A DNA stretch of 64,000 bases from JABMMZ01 sp964438995 (GCA_964438995.1 CAYTMQ010000008.1:1-64000), one strand, 5' to 3'. Counted from the stretch's first letter, positions 42,864 to 52,579 are shown. Made by a program: numbers and translations. The notes: generated by a model from the letters alone, not told the origin.

Positions 42864-43763
42864 TTAATATTCAGATGTATTTGCTTCTATATTTGCTTCA
42901 TTTATTTGTGCATCTGGAGCCCAAGAGTATGCGGGAATTGTGAATGGCTCATCAAAATCAGTAAATGTAAAGTTAGAAAATTGATCAACAACTGAGACTT
43001 TTGCTGCACTTGAAATGGAATCCTTTAAATCATTATTAAAAGTTACTACGTATGTTGCTTCATCTGCCTTCTGTGTTACTAAATAATTTTTTTCTAGTAC
43101 TTCGATTTCTTTTAATGCATTATTTGCCAATTCAGCCAAAACTGACGCTTCTGCAGCTGAAACATATTTTCTTACCAAATCTGGTTCAGGCATATCTTCA
43201 ACATTGGTTGTCGCAGTATGATAGCTTTGTTCGATGGTAAAAAGTTCTTTAGGCATGACAACTCTCGAGTCTGCTCTTTTTCTAATGCCATCATTGTCTG
43301 TAGGTATTGAAGCAAAGTTTTCTTTTAGACTATTAGCAATTAGAAGGTAGATAATCGCTTCCCTAACATATGCATCTTGGTTGGTTAGTGTTTGATAAAA
43401 AAGATTATCCCACAATAGTGTTTTATTTCCACCGCTTATAGCTGTTAATGGACTTATTGCAGTGTTAACTTCACTGTAAATCAACTCATATTTATTAGGC
43501 AGATATTCCATTGCAAAATCATACATCGCAGAGTTAATTGCAATGACTCCATCTTTATCTAATGGAACAAATGTTTCTGCAGTAGCCTCCATTACTTCAC
43601 GAACAGTTTCCTCAGGATCTTTTGATTCAACTGCATCATAAAAGGAACCAGAAGTTCCATCTGGATGAAATATATAAAAATTTTGTTTTGCTTCTGTTGA
43701 GAGTAATTCAGGCGACCTAGAAGTTTTAATGCTGAAAAGTGTCGTTTTAGCTGGATTTGACAT
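42864..43763 (-). CDS. Uncharacterised toxin-operon protein
   Basis: The 299-residue soluble protein (MSNPAKTTLFSIKTSRSPEL) is mixed alpha/beta and acidic. It has a helical centre (AYVREAIIYLLIANSLKENF, then SAAEASVLAELANNALKEIE) and a Pro/acidic tail. No family is recognised. It lies 27 bp before the 825-residue protein and 39 bp after the lectin-like protein. It probably belongs to the same complex or to a chaperone/adaptor for the toxin. Confidence 0.65.
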   Translation of the reverse strand: MSNPAKTTLFSIKTSRSPELLSTEAKQNFYIFHPDGTSGSFYDAVESKDPEETVREVMEATAETFVPLDKDGVIAINSAMYDFAMEYLPNKYELIYSEVNTAISPLTAISGGNKTLLWDNLFYQTLTNQDAYVREAIIYLLIANSLKENFASIPTDNDGIRKRADSRVVMPKELFTIEQSYHTATTNVEDMPEPDLVRKYVSAAEASVLAELANNALKEIEVLEKNYLVTQKADEATYVVTFNNDLKDSISSAAKVSVVDQFSNFTFTDFDEPFTIPAYSWAPDAQINEANIEANTSEY

Positions 43764-43802
43764 AATTTTATTTTAATTAAATTTAAGAAATTAGTTTATT
43801 AA

Positions 43803-44687
43803 TTAAACATTTCTTCCTCTACTTGTTTGAAATGCTTGTATTGCGGTGTAATTATCGCTTATTTCAGTGTCACTGAAATGTTCCCCTATATAATGCAAGG
43901 CAATTCTTCTGGCACTACCTGCTGATTCTCCTGCATAAGCAAGAAAGGTAAAATTATCATGAATTATATTAGGGAATCCTAGATTTGAACTACTTGTTGC
44001 TAATATAGCGCCATTTCTTGCTATGGCTTTCCTGCTTCCATTCATAACACAATCAAATTGACCACTTGCATTAGAAAGAGAAAAAGTCAATTTAGTTCCA
44101 TAACTTTTATTGCAAAAAAATGGTTGACCTCCCATAGAGCCATTATTTCCCAAATACAGACCTGTGAAATCGCCGTATCCATTTCCAAATCCCATTTCTA
44201 ATACAATAGAACTCGTTAAAGCGCTGTCCAATGAATATAAACCCATAGAAAAATTCGTTTCATCAATATCCATTATACATAGTCCATTTTTTGCATACTT
44301 GCTGCTTCCACCTTGAACACCATCAGAATTATGGGTAGGAGAGCCAATAAATTTAATTTTATTTCCACCATTTGCATAGGGGTATCTTAAATTTAGTGAA
44401 TGGTCAGCCTCTGTGCCTCCAACATAAGGCGCAAGCCAAATAAATTTACTTAAGGTGCCAATTGAGAAAAGATCTTCGGTAAGTTGAAGAATATCGTTTT
44501 CATCTGCTGTAGTTGGAAATGATAAGGCAGATAAAAATGCGTCTGCAAAATCATAACTTTTCCAGTTTAAATCTGGTGCCTCAGGAGTAATAATAATTGT
44601 AGGAAGCACATTCCCATTTTTATCCGTGGTAATTGCCTCTATTTCAGAAACTCCACCACTTGGATTTGTTGCGCCAATAGTAATCAT
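43803..44687 (-). CDS. Phage-tail/lectin-like protein of the toxin operon
   Basis: The 294-residue, Gly/Asn/Ser-rich protein has beta-sandwich character. The end SDTEISDNYTAIQAFQTSRG resembles the conserved C-terminal segment of LamG/concanavalin-like proteins in Bacteroidota phage tails, where a Y-x-A-x-Q-x-FQT motif closes the fold. It could recognise cell surface sugars and so target a toxin particle. Its ATG overlaps the stop of the preceding gene (ATGA at 44684-44687), implying coupled synthesis. Confidence 0.6.
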   Translation of the reverse strand: MITIGATNPSGGVSEIEAITTDKNGNVLPTIIITPEAPDLNWKSYDFADAFLSALSFPTTADENDILQLTEDLFSIGTLSKFIWLAPYVGGTEADHSLNLRYPYANGGNKIKFIGSPTHNSDGVQGGSSKYAKNGLCIMDIDETNFSMGLYSLDSALTSSIVLEMGFGNGYGDFTGLYLGNNGSMGGQPFFCNKSYGTKLTFSLSNASGQFDCVMNGSRKAIARNGAILATSSSNLGFPNIIHDNFTFLAYAGESAGSARRIALHYIGEHFSDTEISDNYTAIQAFQTSRGRNV

Positions 44688-45004
44688 AGTGTTTCAATTT
44701 TTTTATAGTAAAAGTTAGAAGCTCTTTGAAGAATAACCTTAAGATCGCATGATCCACTAAATTCAACTTTAATTTCTCTAATATCAATAGTACCAGTTGG
44801 AGTCGGCGTATTAACTACTTTATACATGCCAGTCTTAAGAATTGTTCCTGAAACATTAACATCATCAGGACCATCATTTACAAAACAAAGGCTGTTAATA
44901 AAATTGTAATCAATGATTGAACTCTTGTACTTAATCCAGTCTTGTTCTGATGTACAAATTCTTAGAGGTTCTTCTTTTAGGGAATAACACAGAATAGTTT
45001 CCAT
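44684..45004 (-). CDS. Small uncharacterised first protein of the toxin operon
   Basis: The 106-residue protein (METILCYSLKEEPLRICTSE, later GTIDIREIKVEFSG) is probably a small beta-rich domain. No family is seen. It begins the five-gene minus-strand operon that ends with the toxin and immunity genes, and it shares an ATGA overlap with the lectin-like gene. The region up to the divergent gene at 45233 is an AT-rich 228-bp control region. Confidence 0.6.
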   Translation of the reverse strand: METILCYSLKEEPLRICTSEQDWIKYKSSIIDYNFINSLCFVNDGPDDVNVSGTILKTGMYKVVNTPTPTGTIDIREIKVEFSGSCDLKVILQRASNFYYKKIETL

Positions 45005-45212
45005 AGCTTAGTTTAAATTTCTCTGGCAATTAAAAATGAAAAATCAATAAATGCAAATTTTTTTTGTAATTTTTTTATCAAAATAAAAGTATCTAAATTA
45101 TCAAGCAGTTAAAAAAATTGAATGCTGAATTCTATTTTCGTATAATTAATTATCAATTGGACAATTTCAAAGAACCTGAAATTATCATTTCAAACTTGTC
45201 TACAATAGTTCT

Positions 45213-45220
45213 TATTTTTG
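45213..45220 (+). promoter_or_regulatory. -7 promoter element (TATTTTTG) for the HEPN-like pair
   Basis: It matches TAnnTTTG and lies 12 bp before the ATG at 45233, so the mRNA leader would be very short. Confidence 0.5.
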
Positions 45221-45232
45221 CTTTAAACAAAA

Positions 45233-46231
45233 ATGAAAAGACAAAGAATAGATTTTGTAATTCCGTTAAGAAACTATGTGGAAATTGACGAGCACGGAAA
45301 TCCCAGAGAAAATGGGATTTCACGTGTCCCTGCTTATCATAAAAAGGAATTTTCAGGTTTAACATTTTTAATGGGGCCAGCTAATACAAATGTTGATTTG
45401 AGTAAATATAATATTTCAAAATTTTATTCTCCAATGTTATTGTCACTTCGAATTGAATCTGATGATATAAGGCATGCTCTAGATATTATACAAAAACCTG
45501 TTGAAACTATATTAAATTGTTTTTCATTTAAGTTTCATGAATTGTTTCAACCGATTTCAATGGTTATGAAAGATGTAACTCCTAGTTTAAAAGAAGGGGA
45601 AGTTAGAACATTTCAAATGTTGACTGAACCTAGTTCTGCAATTTTGTTACAAAACTATATTAATCCTCAAATTTTAAGAGGAATTAACATTCTGACGCCA
45701 GATTTCTCCTCTATAAAAGAAATTGAGGATAAAAATATCCAGATTGCACTATGGTGGTTTAACAAAGGTCTTAACGCTCATTTTTTAATAGACTCTATAA
45801 GTTTTTTCTTTATTGCAATGGATAATCTTAGTAAACCTTATAAAAAATCACCTTACAAAACGACATGTAATCATGAAATTTTTAATTGTCCAACTTGCGG
45901 AATTGAAATCGAGAAAGTCCATTTTTCTGATACTTTAAAAGATTATTTGGATTTTCATAATTATTCCCAAAAAGAAATAAAGGATTTGCTCAAGATAAGA
46001 AATTATATTCATGGTAAAAATATTTTTGATTTTAATGCAATGTTTAATAATTCAAGATTGATTGATCGGCTAAGAGTTACACTACACCAAGATTTAATGA
46101 AGCGATTAAAAATGAAGTCTAATCCAATAAAACCATCAACCTTTACAATGGCTCCATTTCCGTATATGTCTGGAACGAGTCAAATAAGTAAATTTGATAT
46201 TGAAATTGAAAATTTATTTGAATCAATATGA
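45233..46231 (+). CDS. HEPN/MauJ-like protein, paralog 1
   Basis: The 332-residue soluble protein has QIALWWFNKGLNAHFLIDSI in its middle, then a Cys/His cluster (CNHEIFNCPTCG) and a C-terminal helical region with RNYIHGKN. That resembles the R-x(3-5)-H of HEPN-type or MauJ-like proteins. The end (SQISKFDIEIENLFESI) is echoed in the next protein. HEPN proteins are often RNases or toxin/defence factors, though the spacing here (R-x3-H) is shorter than the classical motif. It forms an overlapping gene pair with its paralog and lies opposite the toxin operon. Confidence 0.65.
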   Translation: MKRQRIDFVIPLRNYVEIDEHGNPRENGISRVPAYHKKEFSGLTFLMGPANTNVDLSKYNISKFYSPMLLSLRIESDDIRHALDIIQKPVETILNCFSFKFHELFQPISMVMKDVTPSLKEGEVRTFQMLTEPSSAILLQNYINPQILRGINILTPDFSSIKEIEDKNIQIALWWFNKGLNAHFLIDSISFFFIAMDNLSKPYKKSPYKTTCNHEIFNCPTCGIEIEKVHFSDTLKDYLDFHNYSQKEIKDLLKIRNYIHGKNIFDFNAMFNNSRLIDRLRVTLHQDLMKRLKMKSNPIKPSTFTMAPFPYMSGTSQISKFDIEIENLFESI

Positions 46232-47256
46232 AAGTATTTAGGATTGATTTATTGATACCTATAAAAAATGCCCTTCTGCCACATTTGGATAACAATGTCT
46301 CTACATCTATTCCAGCTCGTTTTGAGCCTCTATCTAGAGTCCCAGAAAGGTTTTGTGGTTACTTTGGAGACTTGAAATACATGGTTGGCCCTACAACTGA
46401 TTTAGATCTTTCGGTATTAGCATTACCTGAAAACTCTAATTCGATGTTACTCTCAATTAGATATTCTGCATTTTCCCCTCAAGATGCCTTAACTTTAGTA
46501 AGGTCAAAAGTAGAAGCTATATTTGACAATATTTGTTTTCAAATTCATCAAACTCTTTTTCCAAGATGTGTTGATATAACTGATGTTTCAGGTGTGATTG
46601 CTGTAAATGATGTGCGAGAATTTTATTCATTAAAAGACCCGACGTCATTTTTCTTGCCAAAATATTCCAATTCCACTATCGGCAGAGGAATTTCATTTGC
46701 AAGTAACACCCCACCTTCATTAGAACATATTAGTAATGTAGATGATGAATTACAAGTGGCAATATGGTGGTATTTCAAAATACTGCAGACTAACAATCTA
46801 ATAGATAAGTCAACTTTTTTGTTCATTATTTTGGATATCATTTGTAAACCGTATGCATTATTAGGTCCATTTGTACCTAAATGTGGCCATGTGATTGAAA
46901 AATGCTTTTGCGGAGAAAGCACAATGAAACAATTGCCAGGAGAATCAATAAAATTAAAACTATTAGAAAATGGTTTCTCGCTAGAAGAGGTAGAGTTTTT
47001 ATGGAGAGCTAGGCAACTTGCACATGGAATTGATTTTTTTAGCCCAAATGATCTACAAAGTTTGTCTGGCTTAATAAACAAGTTGCACCTATTCGTATTT
47101 AAACAGTTAGAAAATAAATTAAATATTAAGGTCGTCAATAGTCCAAAAGGAGAAACTCATTTATTCCCTTCCATAACTAATGTTGATATTGAATCAAAGC
47201 TTCGTCAAATTACAAAGTTTGATATAGAGATTGAAGAGGCATTAAACAACATTTAG
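46228..47256 (+). CDS. HEPN/MauJ-like protein, paralog 2
   Basis: The 342-residue protein is a diverged copy of the preceding one. Shared landmarks are an IDLLIPIKN start, Y/L-MVGPTTDLDLS, QVAIWWYFKILQTNNLID, a Cys/His cluster (CGHVIEKCFCG), ARQLAHGIDFF near the end and a final TKFDIEIEEALNNI. It starts 4 bp before the stop of paralog 1 (ATGA), so the two are probably produced in equal amounts and may form a heterodimer. The role is unknown. A terminator lies about 135 bp downstream. Confidence 0.65.
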   Translation: MKVFRIDLLIPIKNALLPHLDNNVSTSIPARFEPLSRVPERFCGYFGDLKYMVGPTTDLDLSVLALPENSNSMLLSIRYSAFSPQDALTLVRSKVEAIFDNICFQIHQTLFPRCVDITDVSGVIAVNDVREFYSLKDPTSFFLPKYSNSTIGRGISFASNTPPSLEHISNVDDELQVAIWWYFKILQTNNLIDKSTFLFIILDIICKPYALLGPFVPKCGHVIEKCFCGESTMKQLPGESIKLKLLENGFSLEEVEFLWRARQLAHGIDFFSPNDLQSLSGLINKLHLFVFKQLENKLNIKVVNSPKGETHLFPSITNVDIESKLRQITKFDIEIEEALNNI

Positions 47257-47391
47257 AAAAAATTATCCATTGGATATAATTGGCTAAAAAGCAATGTTTT
47301 CTCAAAATGAAACCAAATGTAATTTATTGCATCGAAAAATATATTATCAGGTTCGACATTTCGCCAATTGCCTCCACAATAACATTCAATT

Positions 47392-47423
47392 CAATGCCGA
47401 CGCCAAAGTGTCGGCATTTTTTG
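47392..47423 (+). terminator. Rho-independent terminator near the right end of element B
   Basis: The 9-bp arms AATGCCGAC/GTCGGCATT are followed by TTTTTTG and more T. It ends the HEPN-like gene pair. The 47257-47618 gap contains no gene. Confidence 0.85.
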
Positions 47424-47599
47424 TTTTTAAAACAGCGTTGAATTAGATGTTCTTGTTTGGCCCTCACTTACCAGAGCAGCATAGCTAGTCTGATATTCTC
47501 CTATTCTTCCTCATATCCCAAACAAAAAATACACACCTTTTCTTTTGTCAATCTTAAGTCAAATTTTAGAACTTGAATAGTATCTCTCTTCAATTCAAT

Positions 47600-47607
47600 T
47601 AGATTTG
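47600..47607 (+). promoter_or_regulatory. -7 promoter element (TAGATTTG)
   Basis: It matches TAnnTTTG and lies 11 bp before the ATG of the LRR protein. Confidence 0.55.
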
Positions 47608-47618
47608 TATGTTCAGCT

Positions 47619-50297
47619 ATGAAAATAAAACTACTTTTCTCAAATCATTTTATTAAATCCGTTTGGTTACTTTTATTCTTTTTTGCATTAAAGGCAGAAG
47701 CACAATTTGTAAGTATTCCAGATCCAAATCTTCTCCTTGCTCTTAAATCAAAGTTTCCAACGTGTTTCTCTGGTAACTTAATGGATACGACTTGTAACCG
47801 TATAATATCCTGTAAATATTTAGGGTTTGATTACGAAACAAACGACAGTAATATTTCTAATCTCGATGGGGTACAATATTTTGATTCAGTTTCTCATTTA
47901 GCTTTTGATTATTTAAATGTTTCTAAAATTGTAAGATTCCCTCCACAACTGCAAGAAATTAGTGGTCATAGCAACCCTATTACCAGTTTACCGCCAATAC
48001 CAAACACTGTCAACACTATTTATTTGTCGTATCACCACTTAAAGCAATTGCCTAATTTACCTGATTCTTTAAAAACATTGTGGCTTAGTTATGGCGAGCT
48101 TACTTCTCTACCCAATTTGCCCAATGGCATAGAAAATTTATATTGTGAAAACAATTTAATCACTTCCATACCCAACTTTCCTTCAAGCTTAAAATACTTG
48201 AAATGCCAGTACAATCAATTGAAGACAATTCCCGAATTTCCGAATGCTCTCATACTAGCAGAAATTTATAACAACTTATTGGATAGCATTCCTGAACTTC
48301 CATTTGGTTTGATTGATCTAAAATGCAACAACAATCAATTATCGAAACTTCCTGAACTACCCAATACATTGTTCAATTTGTTTTGCACTAACAACAAGAT
48401 ATCTTTTTTGCCGAAGCTACCTGCTTCATTGGGTATATTTTTGTGTGACTCAAATAATTTGGATAGTCTACCTGCTATTCCTCCATTTTTACAAAGACTG
48501 GATTGTGGATTTAATCAATTAAAATCGATTCCAACATTGCCCCCTTTCCTTCAAACACTCAACTGTCAAAACAACCAACTTACCGAACTCCCAGAAATAC
48601 CAGCCAAATTAAACACACTCAATTGCGCTTTCAATTCTATCTCAAAACTACCTACACTAACAGATAAATTATACATCCTCATCTGCAACAACAACCAACT
48701 GAGTGAACTGCCTCAATTGCTGTCTTATTTAATTGTTTTTGATTGTAGCTACAACAACATCAAGTGTTTTAAGCCATTCCCAGACAATTCTATAGTTAGC
48801 GACCCCCTTGTTACACTCCACCACAATCCATTTAAATGCCTCCCAAATTATATGTTAGGAATGGATTCTGCCACCCTTACATTTCCGATATGTAAGGAGC
48901 TAGAATTAGGCAACAACCCTTACGATTGTCCCTGCGAAATAAGCATAAATGGCAAACTGTATTTAGATGCCAATAATAACTGTCAATACGATAATGGTGA
49001 AAAACCATTAGTCAATTTCCCTGTGAGAATAAAAGATAATACAAAAACAAATGTAGCAACAAAATATACTTTACCTAATGGCATATATGAATTTACAGGT
49101 TTCACTAAGGGTATGTATACTGTTTCTATTGATACCGCTGAATTATTATTTAAAGCGCGTTGTTTGCCTGGAATTGATTCTACCATCTTTCAAAACTCTT
49201 TAAAACCGATAAGTAGAACCATTGATTTCGGACTGACATGTAAGCCTGGTTTTGATTATGGGGTCACTAGTATTATACCATGGGGGGCAATATTTCCTGG
49301 GTTAGAACACTCTGTTAGTATTAGTGCTGGGCAATTATTAGAAAGTTACGGAAATTGCAATACAGGCATTGGTGGCAATGTTACCATCTCAATATCTGGA
49401 AAAGCAAATTACATCAGGAGTGGAATTGGTACAACGCCTAGTAATGTGAATGGTAACACCATAAGTTATGATATTGCAGATTTCAGTAAAACAAATAAAA
49501 AAAGTGGATTTATCCTTGTTTTAAAGACTGATACTTCAGCAAAATCAACTGATAGCATTTGTATCAATGTGGTTATAACACCTTCTACAAATGGTGATTT
49601 AAATCCAGAAAACAATATAAAAAGAATTTGTTACAAAGTGTTGAACTCTTACGACCCAAACATGAAAGAGGTTTCCCCTGTTAACGTTTCGCCGGGATAT
49701 AATGATTGGTTGACATATACCATCCATTTTCAAAATACGGGGAATGCACCAGCACTTAACATTCGCTTAGCTGACACATTGGATACTTTATTAGATCTTG
49801 AAACTTTTGAGATTATGAACTATAGCCATCCAATGCAGACTTCCTTATATGGCAATATTGTCAGCTTCAAATTTAAAAATATTGAATTGCCAGATAGCCA
49901 TACCAACAGCGACAGTTCACATGGTTTTGTTCAATACCGCATAAAGCCAAAAAAAGATTTGACGCTTGGCACAAAGATTAGAAACACGGCCTATGTCTAT
50001 TTCGATTACAATGACCCAATAGTGACTAATACTACAGTCAATGAATATGTGAAACATCAAACTTCATCGATTGATAAACAAACTAAACAGGCTATTGTCA
50101 ATATTTTCCCAAATCCGTCTGATGGTAAAGTTAAAGTTGCTTCCAGTATGCCATACCTTCTTGAAGTGTCAGATATGACTGGTAAGGTTTTATATAACAG
50201 TAATGATTTATCAGAGGTCGAATTGGATAAAGGTGTCTATATTTTTGATATTACTATTGACGGGGTGCATTCTGTTCAAAAAGTGATTGTTTACTAA
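47619..50297 (+). CDS. Secreted leucine-rich-repeat protein with T9SS sorting domain
   Basis: The 892-residue protein has a signal peptide (VWLLLFFFALKAEAQ). About a dozen ~20-residue LRR units follow (pattern LP-x-LP-x-SL-x-x-L-x-C-x-x-N-x-L, about 95-400). An SdrD-B-like segment (GKLYLDANNNCQYDNGEKPL, near 450) and a DUF11-like domain (DWLTYTIHFQNTGNAPALNI, then AYVYFDYNDPIVTNT) come next. The Por tail starts at IFPNPSDGKVKVA and ends DGVHSVQKVIVY. It should be exported by type IX secretion and act as an adhesin or binding protein. The LRR type is the short Pro-rich form seen in surface proteins. It marks the return to host chromosomal genes. Confidence 0.85.
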   Translation: MKIKLLFSNHFIKSVWLLLFFFALKAEAQFVSIPDPNLLLALKSKFPTCFSGNLMDTTCNRIISCKYLGFDYETNDSNISNLDGVQYFDSVSHLAFDYLNVSKIVRFPPQLQEISGHSNPITSLPPIPNTVNTIYLSYHHLKQLPNLPDSLKTLWLSYGELTSLPNLPNGIENLYCENNLITSIPNFPSSLKYLKCQYNQLKTIPEFPNALILAEIYNNLLDSIPELPFGLIDLKCNNNQLSKLPELPNTLFNLFCTNNKISFLPKLPASLGIFLCDSNNLDSLPAIPPFLQRLDCGFNQLKSIPTLPPFLQTLNCQNNQLTELPEIPAKLNTLNCAFNSISKLPTLTDKLYILICNNNQLSELPQLLSYLIVFDCSYNNIKCFKPFPDNSIVSDPLVTLHHNPFKCLPNYMLGMDSATLTFPICKELELGNNPYDCPCEISINGKLYLDANNNCQYDNGEKPLVNFPVRIKDNTKTNVATKYTLPNGIYEFTGFTKGMYTVSIDTAELLFKARCLPGIDSTIFQNSLKPISRTIDFGLTCKPGFDYGVTSIIPWGAIFPGLEHSVSISAGQLLESYGNCNTGIGGNVTISISGKANYIRSGIGTTPSNVNGNTISYDIADFSKTNKKSGFILVLKTDTSAKSTDSICINVVITPSTNGDLNPENNIKRICYKVLNSYDPNMKEVSPVNVSPGYNDWLTYTIHFQNTGNAPALNIRLADTLDTLLDLETFEIMNYSHPMQTSLYGNIVSFKFKNIELPDSHTNSDSSHGFVQYRIKPKKDLTLGTKIRNTAYVYFDYNDPIVTNTTVNEYVKHQTSSIDKQTKQAIVNIFPNPSDGKVKVASSMPYLLEVSDMTGKVLYNSNDLSEVELDKGVYIFDITIDGVHSVQKVIVY

Positions 50298-51003
50298 TCG
50301 TTTTTGTAACTTCTCTATTTAAAAAGATTTTTAAGATTATATCACGTTTAAAGTTAATTATGCGGATTATCTGAACCTCGGCTTGACAAATTCCCATACG
50401 CGGTTGGAATAAGATAACTCAAAATCTATATCCTTCCTTTTTCAAAGACTAAACATTGTATTGGCTCGGGTTAATTATTGTTTAACATTTTGGGGTAAAA
50501 ATTAGAAGAAAAAATACACTTTTGTAAACTAACAATTGATGATGTAAACGGAAGTATATATTGCTTTTAAATGTGGAGGACTGTATACTTCGGCACAAGT
50601 AGGGCAATATCAACGGACTTTCCAAACGACTGGTTTCAATTGGTTATTTATTGTCCATTAAGAGGAGAATAATTAAGTAAACTTGAGGAATGACAGATGG
50701 TTCGAAAAGATATAAGTCTTTAAAAAATTTAAACCCATTCAAGTATACGACAAATCGAACCTATTTAAACCAATTATCTAACATTTGGAGTAACATTAAT
50801 TTTCAAACGTTGTTGTTTATCACCGTAGAGTGAATTTTATAACTGAGTTAATTTAAGAATACAAATTTATTGTATATACTGTTATAGGTACTCATTGTTT
50901 AATCAATGCGTGATATTAATTCAAAACAGATTTTCATGTACCCCCCCTCCACTCTCCCACCCCAACTATCCATCATTTCCCCATCCAACACCATCATCAA
51001 ACA
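50298..51003. other. 706-bp intergenic region without a supported gene
   Basis: No frame longer than about 40 codons with coding character is present apart from a C-rich, low-complexity ORF near 50895-51104. A run of C-rich sequence lies at 50940-51000. No terminator or RNA structure was clear. Confidence 0.5.
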
Positions 51004-52149
51004 TCACTGCAATTGCACAATGTCTAGTCCGTTTTCGTTGTTGTAAATGGCTAGTAATATTTGTCGCGGACTGCCATAGATGCCGGCTAGATGTTCTAGG
51101 TTGATTGGTAATTGAGTTGCCATGGGTGAATTCTTGCTTATTTTAAACAATTTGTTTTTCATACTGGCGTATATTTGGTCTTTATGTTTGAAGAATTTTA
51201 TAAGCGCTAAATCTAAGACTTTTGTATTGGGGAAAGTAACTGTAAATGGTAGTTCTGTTTTATAATCATCTAATAGTGCAAACGTATATTGGTGGCGTCT
51301 TTCTTGTCTAAAAACAAATAAAGGAACGTCTGTGCCTGTTTCAACGAGATACGCGTACTTGCCTTCATAAACTCCATCATCTGCATATGCTATGTGATCA
51401 ACTAACAAATCTGATTCAAATGTGCGATTAAATATTGGTCCATTCTTGTCACTGACCATGATATTACAGGTGGATGCATTTGAGAAAAGGTACAGTGCAG
51501 TAGCTTTGTTATAGATAAAATAGGATTGATTGTTAAAACCAAAGAGTGCCGCTTCGTAAACAAAAGAGTCTATAATTTTATCATTGCCACGCGTGTAAAC
51601 TATGTCGTGCAGCTTCTTTAGAACAGTGTTGTAATAATAAGTACTCGCAAGGGTGGAAGTATATTCATCCCCTAAACCTGATTTACCTCCAAATTCGGAG
51701 GTGTAATTGGAAACCGCAGAGTTTCCATCTTCTTCATTGTAAAATGTTGGATAATAATAGTATCTCGACCTGTATTTTAAAAAGTCTTGAGACGTTATAC
51801 TGTAATAATCTTCTTGTTTAATTTTGGATAAGTCTAGTCCGGGTAATAACCAATCTCGCATACCATTGTTGTATGTTGAGGCAAGGTTCTGTATTGATCC
51901 ATTTCTAAACTTAGTGTACAAACATCTTAATTCGTCGCCTGATGTTTTCCCAAAAAATATGGGAGCAATTGAATCTGCATCTTGACGATCAATACTGAAC
52001 AAATATTGATAACCCTTGTTCTTGTAAAATTCAAGTTTTTCTGTTTGATAGTTGCTTTTGCCCTCAGCTTCTTTCTCATCTGTCTTTTTGCAAGCCGATA
52101 TGAGAAACAAGCACATTACTGCTATATACCCATAGTTTTTTGAAGTCAT
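51004..52149 (-). CDS. Putative lipoprotein of unknown function
   Basis: The 381-residue protein has a lipoprotein signal MTSKNYGYIAVMCLFLISAC with lipobox ISAC, then a charged KKTDEKEAEGK linker. The mature part is beta-rich with Tyr-rich segments (RSRYYYYPTFYNEEDGNSAV) and may be a beta-propeller-like surface protein. No family is recognised. It lies opposite the T9SS protein gene on its left and is followed in the same direction by a YHS lipoprotein gene. Confidence 0.65.
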   Translation of the reverse strand: MTSKNYGYIAVMCLFLISACKKTDEKEAEGKSNYQTEKLEFYKNKGYQYLFSIDRQDADSIAPIFFGKTSGDELRCLYTKFRNGSIQNLASTYNNGMRDWLLPGLDLSKIKQEDYYSITSQDFLKYRSRYYYYPTFYNEEDGNSAVSNYTSEFGGKSGLGDEYTSTLASTYYYNTVLKKLHDIVYTRGNDKIIDSFVYEAALFGFNNQSYFIYNKATALYLFSNASTCNIMVSDKNGPIFNRTFESDLLVDHIAYADDGVYEGKYAYLVETGTDVPLFVFRQERRHQYTFALLDDYKTELPFTVTFPNTKVLDLALIKFFKHKDQIYASMKNKLFKISKNSPMATQLPINLEHLAGIYGSPRQILLAIYNNENGLDIVQLQ

Positions 52150-52291
52150 AGCTTAATAACCCAAGATGTATTGGTAAATTATGTTGATGATGGAAATATG
52201 ACATTTCACATTTATAGTTTCAACTATTTACTGAATAGTTCATATACCGAATACAATCAACGGTTAGCTTAATCATTGAACAGGCGATAGC

Positions 52292-52579
52292 TTATTCATT
52301 GTCATGCTGAATTTGAAATCGCTCTGGGTCCTTTAGAAAATCATTTTTACAAAATTTGCAACAAAATCCATAGACTTGGTTATTATAATGCGCCGTATCG
52401 CTAATACCTGAAGATAACTTCATTTTACAAACAACATCTTCATCATTGATAAACGTTACATTACTATATTTTCCAATGTTCTTAGAAGCCTCGGCTTGCA
52501 TATACTCTTGTTTATTTTTTTCCTGTTGACATCCAATAAGGAAAAAGATGGTCGAAATGCTTAGAATTACTTTAATCAT
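52292..52579 (-). CDS. YHS-domain lipoprotein
   Basis: The 95-residue protein has a lipoprotein signal (SISTIFFLIGC). A YHS/TRASH-like metal-binding domain follows: VVCKMKL, then YNNQVYGFCCKFCKNDFL and KDPERF, the C-x-M ... YGFCC-x-FC ... P-E pattern. YHS domains bind heavy metal ions such as copper and are often part of metal handling. It is envelope anchored by the lipid. The 394 bp upstream up to 52973 contain only an AT-rich spacer and the promoter of the next gene. Confidence 0.75.
   Translation of the reverse strand: MIKVILSISTIFFLIGCQQEKNKQEYMQAEASKNIGKYSNVTFINDEDVVCKMKLSSGISDTAHYNNQVYGFCCKFCKNDFLKDPERFQIQHDNE

Larger units (their letters stand above)
30846..47400. mobile_element. Integrative element B (serine-recombinase type; right boundary approximate)
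   Basis: The element begins at the tRNA fragment with a large serine recombinase. It contains replication/control genes (HTH-ATPase, RepA-like ATPase, RteC-like protein), a toxin-immunity operon and HEPN-like paralogs. Host-type T9SS genes resume at 47619. No extended third copy of the tRNA end was found, which is normal for serine integrases because attL and attR share only a short core. The right end was placed near the terminator at 47392-47423 by gene content only. Confidence 0.6.

Noticed and set aside
46623..47138. 171-codon minus-strand ORF opposite the second HEPN-like gene
   Set aside because: The plus-strand protein is a clear paralog of its neighbour, so the antisense frame is incidental.
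47341..47376. tRNA-like string GGTTCGAC ... CCTCCAC as a third copy of the attachment site
   Set aside because: Only GGTTCGAC and TCCAC match, with different spacing and unrelated middle. It is too weak to call attR of element B.
50540..50660. Short frame reading ...CGGLYTSAQVGQYQRTFQTTG as a gene fragment
   Set aside because: Only 34 codons between stops and no family was recognised.
50895..51104. 69-codon ORF in C-rich DNA
   Set aside because: Low-complexity Pro/Ser/Pro-His composition from a C-rich tract and overlap with the 3' end of the lipoprotein gene on the other strand. Not coding-like.
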